Source: JABDKH01 sp963768565 (GTDB lineage Bacteria > Bacteroidota > Rhodothermia > Rhodothermales > JABDKH01). From it: a DNA stretch of 64,000 nt. Below the pieces are notes generated by a model. The model worked only from the letters and a program-made list of their open reading frames with translations, was not told the origin of the DNA and ran no database searches. Positions 19,018 through 27,986 of the stretch are shown piece after piece. The stretch is taken from NCBI GenBank assembly GCA_963768565.1, contig CAVYIO010000020.1, positions 134,000 through 197,999 on the forward strand, given 5' to 3'. The position numbers were made by a program, and so were the translations under genes. Position 1 is the first letter of the stretch. Each line of letters begins with the position of its first letter.

Positions 19018-19081
19018 GGCGCCCCGCAGTGGACTCAAAGAAGACGCCATTCCCGACATGGTCGGGAATCCATGGGGCGCC
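19018..19081. repeat. Nested stem-loop element
   Basis: Outer arms GGCGCCCC (19018-19025) and GGGGCGCC (19074-19081) are perfect complements. Inside, ATTCCCGAC (19049-19057) and GTCGGGAAT (19061-19069) form a perfect 9-bp hairpin with an ATG loop. Together with the neighbouring inverted repeat it fills most of the 310-base gap (18905-19214) inside the exported-protein series; no protein gene is supported there. It could be a structured RNA or a mobile palindromic repeat. Confidence 0.7.
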
Positions 19082-19214
19082 GCGATGAGCGTTTGCCCAA
19101 ATGGTTCCTCGCTTTCCCTCGCATGCGCAACGGCAGGCGCAAGGAGGACGGCAGGGAGGATAACTATAGCGGTGGCCCGGACACGCGGGCGGCCTCGTGC
19201 GGCCCTGAAAACAG

Positions 19215-20846
19215 ATGTATAGACTCAGGACATTCGTCGTCGTGATCATCGCCGTTATGATGACGGGCGTCTTCGGCGCGTGTGACAGCGACATCGCCGG
19301 AGAGAGACTGGAGAATCTGCCGCCCGAAACCGATCTGGCGGTGCGGGATTCCTCGCTCGTCGACAATCTGGAGTCCGGCGAACGACTTACAAGCACCGTC
19401 GTCGTCTCCTGGACCGGCGATGACCCGGACGGCTTCGTCAGTTCCTTCGATCTTCGCTTCTTTGCCTTCGGGGAGACACCGGCCAAGGATGACCTGTGGA
19501 CCGGAACGACCTCGAACGATACGCTCATCCTGCTCCCGATACCGCCGGGTGAGAAGTTTGCCAACGTCGTTTTTGAAGCACGTGCGATCGACAACGAGGG
19601 ACTCGTCGATCCCACTCCCGCCAGGACCGTATTCCCGATTCGCAACGCACCACCAACGATCCGTTTCAGCACATTTGAACTTGCACCGGACACAACTTTC
19701 GCCCTCTTCTCTTTTGCATGGGTTGCCGATGATCCGGAGGGTCCGGCCAATCTTGATCGAATAGACGTCAGTCTCAATGACAGCCTCAACTTTGTGTCGC
19801 TGCCGTCGGACGTCGAGTTCGTGACCTTTGTGGGAGACGTGGACAAGGCCGACATCGGGCAGACCGAAACGACCGCTCGCCTGTTCTTCGGCCGATCGTT
19901 CAGAGCCAGTGGCCTGGATGTCCCCGGACTCCGGCTTGGCCAGGACAACACGATTTACATTCGATCCGTCGACAAGACCGATACAACCAGTGCCGTCGAG
20001 TCGCACCTGTGGCACGTAAAGAAATCACGCGGCGATCTTCTATACGTCAATGACTATCGGAAGTCCTCGTACAAGACTGTTCAGAACTTCCACATTGGTC
20101 TGCTGCGCGACTATCTGCCTGAAGGCTATGCAATCGATTACTGGGACATCTCCACTCCCTTCGTATCCGGTTCGGCAGGCGGTACGCCACGCTCGGGCCT
20201 GATTCCGCCGGCTCTCGATCCCACACTCAGGCAGGCGCTGGCCGACTACAAGTATGTTTACTGGGTCGCGACGAGTACGACCGGCAATATCGCTGGCGAC
20301 AATCTTCCATTCGTCGCAGGAGCGACCGACCTTTTCTTTGAACAGGGCGGCAAGATGATGGTGCACAGCCCGATAGCGCTTCCGGCGAATCCGGAAGATA
20401 TCGTCGGAAACCCGGCGCTGTTGCTCCTGCCGCTGTCGGGCCTGGTCTCGTTCCCAGACACGCTGCGACCCGCGTTGAGAATGAGTGTCAACTCGCCAAT
20501 TTCACCGACGTCGGTCGTCCCCGGCCTGTCGGTACAGTTTCCGGCCCTCAAGTCCAGCGCCTTCTTTATCAACACTCTGCCGTTCGAAGCTGAAGGTGCG
20601 AACGTCGTTCCGCTGGCCGACGGCACGTATACGTACGTGACGCGGGTAGGCGGGCGACAGGGCCCGTGGTTCGGCTCCTCCGCGATCGCCTCGATCAGCG
20701 CAGACCGTCGAGTCGGACTCTTCGGGCTGCCTCTCGTAAACGAGCAGTCGGGAGCCCAGAACCTTGTCGGCGCGGACGGCGACGTCAACGCTCCGACACA
20801 GGCAATACGGCTGATGTTGGAAAGCCTCGGATTTCCCCGAAGATGA
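19215..20846 (+). CDS. Exported lipoprotein of unknown function
   Basis: 543-residue predicted outer-membrane lipoprotein. The signal YRLRTFVVVIIAVMMTGVFGAC has a lipobox-like FGAC with Cys near residue 23. The first half has two immunoglobulin/FN3-like stretches (VVVSWTGDDPDGFVSSFDLRF; FSFAWVADDPEGPANLDRIDV), followed by a region GDLLYVNDYRKSSYKTVQNF that resembles the start of an alpha/beta domain, with no recognised catalytic motif. The stop overlaps the start of the TonB-dependent receptor by four bases (ATGA), so the two products are probably made together and may interact at the outer membrane. I do not recognise a named family. Confidence 0.85.
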   Translation: MYRLRTFVVVIIAVMMTGVFGACDSDIAGERLENLPPETDLAVRDSSLVDNLESGERLTSTVVVSWTGDDPDGFVSSFDLRFFAFGETPAKDDLWTGTTSNDTLILLPIPPGEKFANVVFEARAIDNEGLVDPTPARTVFPIRNAPPTIRFSTFELAPDTTFALFSFAWVADDPEGPANLDRIDVSLNDSLNFVSLPSDVEFVTFVGDVDKADIGQTETTARLFFGRSFRASGLDVPGLRLGQDNTIYIRSVDKTDTTSAVESHLWHVKKSRGDLLYVNDYRKSSYKTVQNFHIGLLRDYLPEGYAIDYWDISTPFVSGSAGGTPRSGLIPPALDPTLRQALADYKYVYWVATSTTGNIAGDNLPFVAGATDLFFEQGGKMMVHSPIALPANPEDIVGNPALLLLPLSGLVSFPDTLRPALRMSVNSPISPTSVVPGLSVQFPALKSSAFFINTLPFEAEGANVVPLADGTYTYVTRVGGRQGPWFGSSAIASISADRRVGLFGLPLVNEQSGAQNLVGADGDVNAPTQAIRLMLESLGFPRR

Positions 20847-23785
20847 TGCACTCCATTCATAGCGGGTTTCTCGTTACCACCCGGCAACTCTTGCTGCTGG
20901 CGGCCTTCTTGATCCTGGCGGGCCCGCTCGAAGCTTTCGCGCAGGGCAGTATACGCGGAACCGTCACGGATGAGACATCGGGCGAATCGTTAATAGGCGT
21001 GAACGTAATCGTCGTAGGCTCCGCCAAAGGTGCTGCCACAGACCTTCAGGGTCGCTACGTAATTCCGTCAGTCCGCGGCGGCCAGTATTCGATCAAGTTT
21101 TCCTACATCGGATTCGAGACCAAGCTGTTCACGGGAATAGCGGTTCGAGACGGAGCCGAAACGGTCCTCAACGCCACGCTCAATGAGTCGATACTATCGG
21201 CAGAGGATGAGATCGTCATTGTTGGCGAGCGCCCGCTGCTCGACGTGGAGCAATCGACGAGTACGTTTGCCATCACGAAGGAACAGTTGGAGGTGGCTCC
21301 GCTTCGCGACGTGCAGTCCGCAGTCGCCACCCAGGTCGGTGTGATCCGTGATCCGACAGGCCTGTATATCCGTGGCGGCCGTGCGGAGGAAACCGGATTC
21401 ATGGTCGATGGCGTATCCGCAAAGGACCCCCTCGCGGGGACAGGCTTCGGTCTGGACATCGGATCCAACGCGTTCAGTGAAATCGAGGTGACGACTGGTG
21501 GTGTGGGAGCTGAGTTTGGAGACGTCACGTCTGGCGTCGTCTCTGTGCGGACGCAGGACGGATCCGACCGTTTTGCCGGCTACTTCTCACACAAGAGAGA
21601 TGGCCTCGGATTCAATAGCGATGCGCGCGCCAACTTCGGCGAAGACATCTACGAACTGAATGTCAGCGGTCCGATCGTCAAAGGCAAACTGCGCTTCTTC
21701 CTGTCCGGCCAGGTACAGGTCGCGGACGGTTTCACCCGCCAGACGGCCACGCCGGATCAGGTTCAATCGTCATTGATCGACGGCGACTTCTTTATGCCTC
21801 GTACCGGCAATCGCTGGAGCGGCATTTCAAAGCTCTCATACGATGTTCAGCCGGGGAAACGAATCCAGGTCTCCTACCAGCGATCGCTGACGGTCAATCA
21901 GAACACGCGGATGTTGCAGGTCACTGGCAATGACGCCGTCGTGTCACCCGGATTCCAGTACGCGTTTGTTCTGGACCCGGATAATGCGAACACGTACACG
22001 CACGACAATATCATCGGCTACGTAAAGTGGTCTCATGTACTCAACGACCAGTCGTTCTACGATGTCCAGGTCAGTCGGCTATTCACGAAACTTCGTTCGG
22101 ACGCCAACGGCCGACCGTGGAGGCCGCTGAGCGTTGACACGGAGCTCGATCCCGAAAGCATTGTCACGTATCCGGCCAATATTTTCGTCGGCGAAGACGG
22201 TCAGCCGGTCAATCCCAATGCGCTGTTCGTGCTCCCCGGACCGGGACTCGTGAACAACGGGGGAATCGCGACACGATTCCACGACCACTTCGCGGAGGAG
22301 TACACGCTGCACGGTACGTACACTCATTTTTCCGTTTCCAAGAATCATCGAACGACGGCCGGCATCGACGCCAAGTTCAATGACTACCAGTGGATCGACG
22401 TGATACGGCCGTGGGTCGGTGCACCGATCGGTGATGACGAAAGCGCGACGCAGACGAATCGTCTTGGCGAGAGCTCCGATATCTGGAGGGTAAAGCCGCG
22501 ACGTGGTGCAGTGTTCGCCACACACCAGATTCGCTACCGGGGCCTGATCGCAAATGCGGGCGCAAGACTGGAGTACTGGGCTCCGGGCAAGTACGTCGAT
22601 GACCTGATCGACGACGAGCGCGCTCCCATACTGGACGGTATCCGGGAAGCTTACCTCAACGACACGTTCAAGCTGTTCGGGCTTCGATACAAACTGCGCT
22701 TACTTCCGAAGATCAGAGTCTCCTTCCCCATCCAGGAAAACCGGGTCCTTTTCTTCAACTACGGACACTCGACGAAAGTCCCGCATCCAACGTTCGTATA
22801 CACCGGACTGGATCCGTTCTTTCAGGATCGAAGTTTCTTCGCAGACCTCGGCAATCCGAACCTTGACCCCGAGGTCGATATCTCGTACGAGCTCGGGCTG
22901 CGCAATCAGTTCTCGAGCAACGATGTGTTGAACGTCGCAGCGTTCTGGCGCGACAAATTTGACTTCATCACGGTCGAGAGTGTGATCATCAAGGATCCGA
23001 CAGGCCGGGAGACGTCGCGAGCATTCAGAGTGAATGGTGATTTCGCGCGCGTCCGCGGCATCGAGGCGAGCTATCTGAAGCGCATCGGAAAGTGGTTTCA
23101 GGGGCAGGTGTCAGGGTCATTCTCAAAAGCAACCGGCCTGAGTTCGACGAATAACGATGCACTCGCACAGTTCCTGGCGCGCGGTGACATCGACAACACG
23201 TTCGAGACACCTTTGGCGTGGGATCGACCGATCGACTTGAAGGTGAACACGACGTTTTCGCATGACAGCGATCGTCCCCTGTTCGGGATACCCGGCCTGA
23301 ACCGGCTGAAGCTATACGTGGCGGGCACGTTCCGTAGCGGCCAGAGATACACGCCGGTCGAGTTCAAGGGCCGCGAGGTGAATCCGTTTACGGGTGAGCA
23401 GGACTGGAGACCGATCTACGAGCGAAGCCAGGATCCTGCCGACCGGTTCTCCGAGATTGGAGATCCGTGGCTGTGGTTCGATCTGAACCTTCAGCGCAGG
23501 ATAGATGTCTGGGGCGGAGATCTGACGATCTCGCTTGAGGTCACGAATCTCTTTGACCAGAAGAACTCGATCATTGTCAATCCGGTTACGGGAACGGCCT
23601 ACCCGAATGTTGACCCGTCGACGACGGACTTCACGGCCCTCCGCGATGACCCGTCGTTCGATGTCGGCGCCGGTACCCGCGATCCGAGATACGAGGATCC
23701 TACATCAGGCGGTCTCCCTCCCTTCAATCCCGCCCGCTTCCTTCCCCAGCGTCACCTGATGCTTGGGCTTTCATATCGATTCTAG
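20843..23785 (+). CDS. TonB-dependent outer-membrane receptor
   Basis: 980-residue outer-membrane receptor. The signal peptide (LLLLAAFLILAGPLEAFAQ) is followed by a carboxypeptidase-regulatory-like domain (SIRGTVTDETSGESLIGVNV...GRYVIPSVRGGQYSIKFSYIGF), then the plug (VGVIRDPTGLYIRGGRAEET...TGGVGAEFGDVTSGVVSV) and a long beta barrel that ends in an aromatic residue (LMLGLSYRF). This is the Bacteroidota type of receptor, with an extra N-terminal domain, used for importing substrates too large for porins. ATG 20843 overlaps the preceding lipoprotein stop; the longer upstream frame lies within that gene. The next gene starts one base inside the stop codon. Substrate is unknown, and the lipoprotein upstream is not a recognisable SusD. 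Confidence 0.93.
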   Translation: MMHSIHSGFLVTTRQLLLLAAFLILAGPLEAFAQGSIRGTVTDETSGESLIGVNVIVVGSAKGAATDLQGRYVIPSVRGGQYSIKFSYIGFETKLFTGIAVRDGAETVLNATLNESILSAEDEIVIVGERPLLDVEQSTSTFAITKEQLEVAPLRDVQSAVATQVGVIRDPTGLYIRGGRAEETGFMVDGVSAKDPLAGTGFGLDIGSNAFSEIEVTTGGVGAEFGDVTSGVVSVRTQDGSDRFAGYFSHKRDGLGFNSDARANFGEDIYELNVSGPIVKGKLRFFLSGQVQVADGFTRQTATPDQVQSSLIDGDFFMPRTGNRWSGISKLSYDVQPGKRIQVSYQRSLTVNQNTRMLQVTGNDAVVSPGFQYAFVLDPDNANTYTHDNIIGYVKWSHVLNDQSFYDVQVSRLFTKLRSDANGRPWRPLSVDTELDPESIVTYPANIFVGEDGQPVNPNALFVLPGPGLVNNGGIATRFHDHFAEEYTLHGTYTHFSVSKNHRTTAGIDAKFNDYQWIDVIRPWVGAPIGDDESATQTNRLGESSDIWRVKPRRGAVFATHQIRYRGLIANAGARLEYWAPGKYVDDLIDDERAPILDGIREAYLNDTFKLFGLRYKLRLLPKIRVSFPIQENRVLFFNYGHSTKVPHPTFVYTGLDPFFQDRSFFADLGNPNLDPEVDISYELGLRNQFSSNDVLNVAAFWRDKFDFITVESVIIKDPTGRETSRAFRVNGDFARVRGIEASYLKRIGKWFQGQVSGSFSKATGLSSTNNDALAQFLARGDIDNTFETPLAWDRPIDLKVNTTFSHDSDRPLFGIPGLNRLKLYVAGTFRSGQRYTPVEFKGREVNPFTGEQDWRPIYERSQDPADRFSEIGDPWLWFDLNLQRRIDVWGGDLTISLEVTNLFDQKNSIIVNPVTGTAYPNVDPSTTDFTALRDDPSFDVGAGTRDPRYEDPTSGGLPPFNPARFLPQRHLMLGLSYRF

Positions 23786-24807
23786 TGACGAGACCAGCCA
23801 GACATATTTCAATCGTGGCCGTCCTTGCGCTGGCCGCGATATGCCTTTCGGACGCGACCGCTCAGATACTGCCGTCGTTCGGTGGCGACCGTGCGGGAAC
23901 GTCGGGCTTTCAGTTTCTGAAGATCGCTGTCGACGGCAGGTCGGCGGCAATGGGCGAGACGGTGGTAGCGAATGCGAGCGATGCATCGGCATTGTTCTGG
24001 AACCCGGCCCTGGCGGCCAAGACCGAGTCCTTCCAGTTGAGCGCGAGCCACACCGCCTATTTCACCGATGTGAACATGGAGTTTCTTGCGGCAACGTTCA
24101 AACCGAAGGGCAGCAATATCGCCATCGGTGCCAGCATACAGGCGTTGAGTTCGGGTGAGATGGATGTGACGACGGAGTTCCAGCCTTTCGGGACCGGGGA
24201 GACATTCACGTTCCGTGACCTGGCTGCCGGGTTGACGTTTTCACAGAGCCTTACCGACCTGTTCAGTTACGGCGTCACGGCGAAATATGTCAGAGAGAGT
24301 AGCGCCGGTATTTCGACCAGCACGGTGCTCTTTGATCTGGGCATCTATTACGCGGTTGGGAATACGGGAGCCGCGATGGGTGTGGCGGTGCGGAACTTTG
24401 GTCTCGACGGAACGCCGTCCGGTGAGATCGATCGTGTCGTAATAGGCAGCGCCGTGCCGGTCGTGGAGGACAAGTTCGAAAGCATCACGCCGCCAACGAC
24501 GTTCCTCCTTGGTTTTTCGTACGAGCTTCTGCGCGGACAGGAGGCGAATGACCTGATTGTCTCGGCCCAGCTGAATAACCCGAACGACAACGCAGAGAAT
24601 TGGAATGTGGGCGTCGAGTACATCTGGAATCAAATCCTGGTGCTTCGTGCAGGATATCGCTTCGGAATCGAGGAGTATGACATTCCGAGTTTTGGTGCCG
24701 GAATCAACATCCCGTATTTCGGACGTGATCTCAGGTTTGACTACGGATTTAGTCGCCTCACCAGACTCGGCACTGTCCACCGTGTAGGCTTGAACCTTTC
24801 ACTTTGA
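23785..24807 (+). CDS. PorV/PorQ family outer-membrane beta-barrel protein
   Basis: 340-residue exported protein with signal peptide (HISIVAVLALAAICLSDATAQ) and the family hallmark of PorV/PorQ and UPF0164-type barrels: FLKIAVDGRSAAMGETVVANASDASALFWNPALAA near the mature N-terminus, and a C-terminal barrel strand (DLRFDYGFSRLTRLGTVHRVGLNLSL). PorV shuttles type IX secretion substrates to their attachment machinery, so its presence among Por-sorted proteins is suggestive, but many paralogues have unknown roles. The start is a GTG whose G is the last base of the receptor's TAG stop (TAGTG), so it is translationally coupled. Confidence 0.88.
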   Translation: MTRPARHISIVAVLALAAICLSDATAQILPSFGGDRAGTSGFQFLKIAVDGRSAAMGETVVANASDASALFWNPALAAKTESFQLSASHTAYFTDVNMEFLAATFKPKGSNIAIGASIQALSSGEMDVTTEFQPFGTGETFTFRDLAAGLTFSQSLTDLFSYGVTAKYVRESSAGISTSTVLFDLGIYYAVGNTGAAMGVAVRNFGLDGTPSGEIDRVVIGSAVPVVEDKFESITPPTTFLLGFSYELLRGQEANDLIVSAQLNNPNDNAENWNVGVEYIWNQILVLRAGYRFGIEEYDIPSFGAGINIPYFGRDLRFDYGFSRLTRLGTVHRVGLNLSL

Positions 24808-24826
24808 GTTCGAAGAACGCAACGAC

Positions 24827-26098
24827 ATGGCAATGACGATACGCCGGACACGACATGGACGGATCCGCTATGTGGCGGCCGCTGCCCTTGCGCTTGTTGT
24901 GCTCGCGGGTTGTGACGCGATCTTCGGCTCGAAATCAGATGACACGACCGAAGAGATCTTCGATGCCGGAAGATCGGAGCCGGGCCTCTTCAATGAGGTG
25001 GAATATGTGGCGCTCGTCCCGTTCTTTTCGACAGGCGGCGACGGGATGCCGCTCGTCGAACCCAGCGACATCTATTTCGGATACGACGAGTTGATCTATG
25101 TGACGGACACCAGAGGTCTGCATGTACTCGACCGCGCCGGACGGCCCGCCAACTTCATCTCCATACCGGGAGGAGCCACCTCGGTAGTCCAGGACCGCAA
25201 GCTCAACGTGTACGTCACCGCGAAGCGAGACACGTTCCTGAACGGACGCACGTGGACGCTGCCGATTGTAGCGCGATACTCGGGCGTTACCACGGGCGTG
25301 CCCCGACTGGACCTCCGCCTCTGGCACCCGTTTGACGACGACTCGCGAAAGTTCAGTCTTCCGGATCCGCTCGTCACCGACGAGGGGGTAGCATTCACCG
25401 GTGTGGCGATCCTGTTCAACAACAACATTTATGTATCGCGGCGCGGACCCGTCAACAACGAACGAAGTGTCATCTTGCCGCACAACGCCGTCCTGGAGTT
25501 CACGTTCGCCGGCATCAATACGCAGTCACTGCCTTTGAACCCGAATCGAGACGGTCTCCGGAGTTCGCTGAACCCTGCGGACGTCATGACGTTCGTGCAG
25601 CCGCCGCAGCGTGATTTCTTTGCGGACAGCAAGAACCTTGTTGTCGTCCAGGAAGCCAATCCAGGACAACGGCTTCGGTTCAATGTGCTTTCCATTCTCG
25701 CAGTCGTGACCCCCGACGGCATTTCATATGAGCCCGACACGCGAAAACTGCAGGTGGTTGGTGACACAACTCGCGGAGACGGATTTCTGTACGAGGAGTT
25801 CAAGTTTGAGCGCCCGTCGGATGTCGCCTTTGCGGGCGACAACACGCAGTACTGGTTCGTCGTCGATGCGGCGAAGGACAGTTTGTTTGTTTTCACAACC
25901 GGCGGTGTTGAGGGTGTGGCTCCCCCGGCAGGGGCCCGCAGTACAAAGCCGGTCGTCGTCTCGTTCGGCGGAACGGGCAGCGGCTCGCGCCAGTTCAATT
26001 CTCCCGAGGGTGTTGCGTACGGCGATCGAATTGTTTACGTAGCGGACACCGGCAATAACCGCATTTCGCGATTTCGACTGAACACAGATTTTGAGTAG
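24827..26098 (+). CDS. NHL-like beta-propeller lipoprotein
   Basis: 423-residue predicted lipoprotein. The signal RIRYVAAAALALVVLAGC has a good lipobox (LAGC) with Cys near residue 29. The mature part has NHL/SMP-30-like propeller repeats, e.g. EPSDIYFGYDELIYVTDTRG, RPSDVAFAGDNTQYWFVVDA and, at the C-terminus, FNSPEGVAYGDRIVYVADTG followed by NNRISRF. Such propellers serve as binding scaffolds or sensors at the cell surface. It starts 19 bases after the PorV-like gene and its end overlaps the TTG start of the nuclease-like gene by eight bases, placing it in the same transcription unit. No ligand can be assigned. Confidence 0.87.
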   Translation: MAMTIRRTRHGRIRYVAAAALALVVLAGCDAIFGSKSDDTTEEIFDAGRSEPGLFNEVEYVALVPFFSTGGDGMPLVEPSDIYFGYDELIYVTDTRGLHVLDRAGRPANFISIPGGATSVVQDRKLNVYVTAKRDTFLNGRTWTLPIVARYSGVTTGVPRLDLRLWHPFDDDSRKFSLPDPLVTDEGVAFTGVAILFNNNIYVSRRGPVNNERSVILPHNAVLEFTFAGINTQSLPLNPNRDGLRSSLNPADVMTFVQPPQRDFFADSKNLVVVQEANPGQRLRFNVLSILAVVTPDGISYEPDTRKLQVVGDTTRGDGFLYEEFKFERPSDVAFAGDNTQYWFVVDAAKDSLFVFTTGGVEGVAPPAGARSTKPVVVSFGGTGSGSRQFNSPEGVAYGDRIVYVADTGNNRISRFRLNTDFE

Positions 26099-27329
26099 CC
26101 AGCCCTACGATCTGCCTCGGCAGCGCCGCATCTCCCTGCTGGCAAGTCTGTGTATCGCGATGATTCTGGCGGCTGCCACCGCCATCGCGAGTGCAGCTCA
26201 GACGGTGCCTAACAAGGGTTCGGCGGCAGCTTTTGAGTTCGCCACCTGGAATATTGAGCAGTTCGGCAATACCGGTGGCGGGCCGTCCAACGAGGCTCTT
26301 CAGCTGACGAATGCGGCGACGATCATTCGCGAGTCTCAGATCGACCTGTGGGCCTTGCAGGAGATCGGCAATGAGTCGGCCTTCAACGCTCTCGTGAGCG
26401 AGGTGGGAGTGGGATACGAGGGGCGTCTTGCGCCAACGCCGTCCAGTCTTCGCGTCGGCTACATCTTCAAGTCCGACATCGTTCGAGCGTTGTCCGTCCA
26501 GGAAATACTGACGCAGTTCGATTCTGATTTCGCCGGCAGACCTCCCTTTCTTCTTCGGGCCCGGATCAGTCTGCCCGACACCGCCATGACGGTCACTTTC
26601 ATTACGATTCACATGAAAGCCTTCGATGACCAGTCATCGTATGAAAGGCGGGTTCGTGCCTCGGGCTATCTCAAGAATCACATCGATTTTTCCAGCCTGT
26701 TTGACGATCCTGTAGTCATCCTGGGTGACTACAACGATTTTCTCGAGGGTTCCATTCGCGGCGGCCTTCCGTCACCGTACGCAAACTTCGTGAGCGATGA
26801 GGCCGGCTATCTAACCGTAACGCGAACATTTCACGACGACGACAGAAATACGTGGTGCGGCAACGACAATTCGTGTCGGAGTGGGTCTCCGATCGACCAC
26901 ATCGTGATTACCAACGAGGTCGTCCCGGTGTTTAAGTCAGGCAGTCAGGCTCCGCTGGATGAGTTGCTGTCGGATCCCGCTTACGTCTTCTCAACGTCCG
27001 ACCACCTGCCGGTCATGGGACGTTTGGCCCGACCATCCCCGGTTGGGGTTGAAGTGCCGACCGTTCCCCGGCGCGAATCGCAAGAAACTGCCCTGTACCC
27101 GAATCCGGTGCGTTCCGGGGGTCAGCTGACGCTACGGGCCGACGACCCGGCGCCTCTTCTGATCGAGGTGTTTGATGTGCTTGGTCGGAGGCGGTACGCC
27201 AGTTCGCCGGTGGAATCAGGAGAGGCTCACATCGTTCCGACCGACGGACTCGGCAGCGGTGTTTACTTCGTGCGTACAACGTCCAGTAGCCGGACGTCGC
27301 ACGTATTGAAGCTCGTAGTCACGCGCTAG
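26091..27329 (+). CDS. Secreted endonuclease/exonuclease/phosphatase family protein
   Basis: 412-residue exported hydrolase of the DNase I-like fold. After a signal peptide (RRISLLASLCIAMILAAATAIASA) come the family motifs: FATWNIEQFG (metal/substrate Asn), LWALQEIGNE (metal-binding Glu), FITIHMKAF (His), VVILGDYNDF (Asp and Asn) and STSDHLPVM (terminal Asp-His). The C-terminal about 85 residues form a Por sorting domain (ALYPNPVRSGGQLTL, VFDVLGRRRY, LGSGVYFVRTTSS). All catalytic positions are kept, so it is probably an active secreted nuclease or phosphodiesterase. The TTG start at 26091 overlaps the preceding stop and no better start exists before the signal peptide. Last gene of the exported series. 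Confidence 0.9.
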   Translation: MSSQPYDLPRQRRISLLASLCIAMILAAATAIASAAQTVPNKGSAAAFEFATWNIEQFGNTGGGPSNEALQLTNAATIIRESQIDLWALQEIGNESAFNALVSEVGVGYEGRLAPTPSSLRVGYIFKSDIVRALSVQEILTQFDSDFAGRPPFLLRARISLPDTAMTVTFITIHMKAFDDQSSYERRVRASGYLKNHIDFSSLFDDPVVILGDYNDFLEGSIRGGLPSPYANFVSDEAGYLTVTRTFHDDDRNTWCGNDNSCRSGSPIDHIVITNEVVPVFKSGSQAPLDELLSDPAYVFSTSDHLPVMGRLARPSPVGVEVPTVPRRESQETALYPNPVRSGGQLTLRADDPAPLLIEVFDVLGRRRYASSPVESGEAHIVPTDGLGSGVYFVRTTSSSRTSHVLKLVVTR

Positions 27330-27417
27330 GACTGGTGCGATGGGCCAATAGCGTGCCCGCGAGCTTGTGGACCGGTCGCTTCGAACATATCCCTGGCACT
27401 ATTCCCGAGTAAAGAAA

Positions 27418-27449
27418 GAAGCCCCGACCGAATAATCGGCCGGGGCTTC
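27418..27449 (-). terminator. Strong intrinsic terminator, mainly minus strand
   Basis: A 14-bp stem with one mismatch (27418-27431 with 27436-27449; GAAGCCCCGACCGA against TCGGCCGGGGCTTC) and an ATAA loop. On the minus strand it is followed by TTTCTTTACT, which suits the 62-residue gene ending at 27492. It can also stop plus-strand transcripts from the exported-protein series ending at 27329. Confidence 0.85.
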
Positions 27450-27491
27450 ACAACACCCGTCATAGCACAAGGTGGACTCTATTCGGATTGA

Positions 27492-27680
27492 CTAGTTGTC
27501 GGTAGTCTTCTGGTTGTATTCGAACCAGATCAGCATGGCGTCAACGTGTTTTCCGAACGGGCATCCCGCTTCTCGATATTCGTCGAGAGCCGTCCTGAAA
27601 AAGGTGGACAGAAAGCGGCGCAAGTGCGGTGAATTGCCACGTTGCGTACTACTCTCGTGGCCATAGTTCTCGTTGGTCAT
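27492..27680 (-). CDS. Small hypothetical protein, 62 aa
   Basis: Short basic-start protein of unknown function. The body (LRRFLSTFFRTALDEYREAG, then CPFGKHVDAMLIWFEYNQK) looks like two amphipathic helices with a single Cys; no signal peptide or membrane segment. Support for a real gene comes from the ATG at 27680, a weak GAG-type ribosome site upstream, and a strong terminator 40 bases beyond the stop. No family is recognised. The overlapping plus-strand frame starting with TTG at 27642 is judged a shadow. Confidence 0.6.
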   Translation of the reverse strand: MTNENYGHESSTQRGNSPHLRRFLSTFFRTALDEYREAGCPFGKHVDAMLIWFEYNQKTTDN

Positions 27681-27986
27681 GCTTATCTCGTCTGGGTCTG
27701 CGCGACAACTGAATGTGGTATCGGCGAGACGAGGGATTTCTATAGGTCGGCAGGACCCGCCAAGAACCGGCTTTTGACATGCTGGATGGGCGCTTGCGCG
27801 CCGGGCAGGGCGATTCCGAGGTCACTGACATTCGGGAGCCCGGAACGACGGCAAAGGACCTCACAGCCTCTACCCTGCGCCGAATTTAGCGGCAAAAGAG
27901 TGCGGCACACCGTCATGTCAGAGACAATCAAGTGCGCCGCAACAAGTCGCTGAAGGGGGGCCAGCGACTATTCAGTTTTGGTCAGA
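27681..27986. other. Intergenic region without supported gene
   Basis: The 306 bases between the 62-aa gene and the collagen-like lipoprotein gene carry, on the minus strand, the 62-aa gene's upstream region and the lipoprotein gene's end. Only a short GC hairpin (GGCGC-TTGC-GCGCC, about 27788-27801) and a terminator-like stem near 27945 stand out. Open frames here lack start context. Confidence 0.45.
27945..27969 (-). terminator. Possible terminator of collagen-like lipoprotein gene
   Basis: AGTCGCTG (27945-27952) pairs perfectly with CAGCGACT (27962-27969) around a C/G-rich 9-base loop, about 18 bases past the stop of the minus-strand lipoprotein gene. The T content after the stem (TGTTG on the minus strand) is poor, so the call is tentative. 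Confidence 0.45.

Noticed and set aside
18938..19222. 94-aa plus-strand frame in the gap between exported-protein genes
   Set aside because: It runs through both inverted repeats, has no ribosome site and no recognisable sequence.
27642..27953. Plus-strand frame with a signal-peptide-like start (TTLVAIVLVGHAYLVWVC)
   Set aside because: TTG start inside the minus-strand 62-aa gene, no ribosome site, and a Cys/Arg-rich remainder without order.
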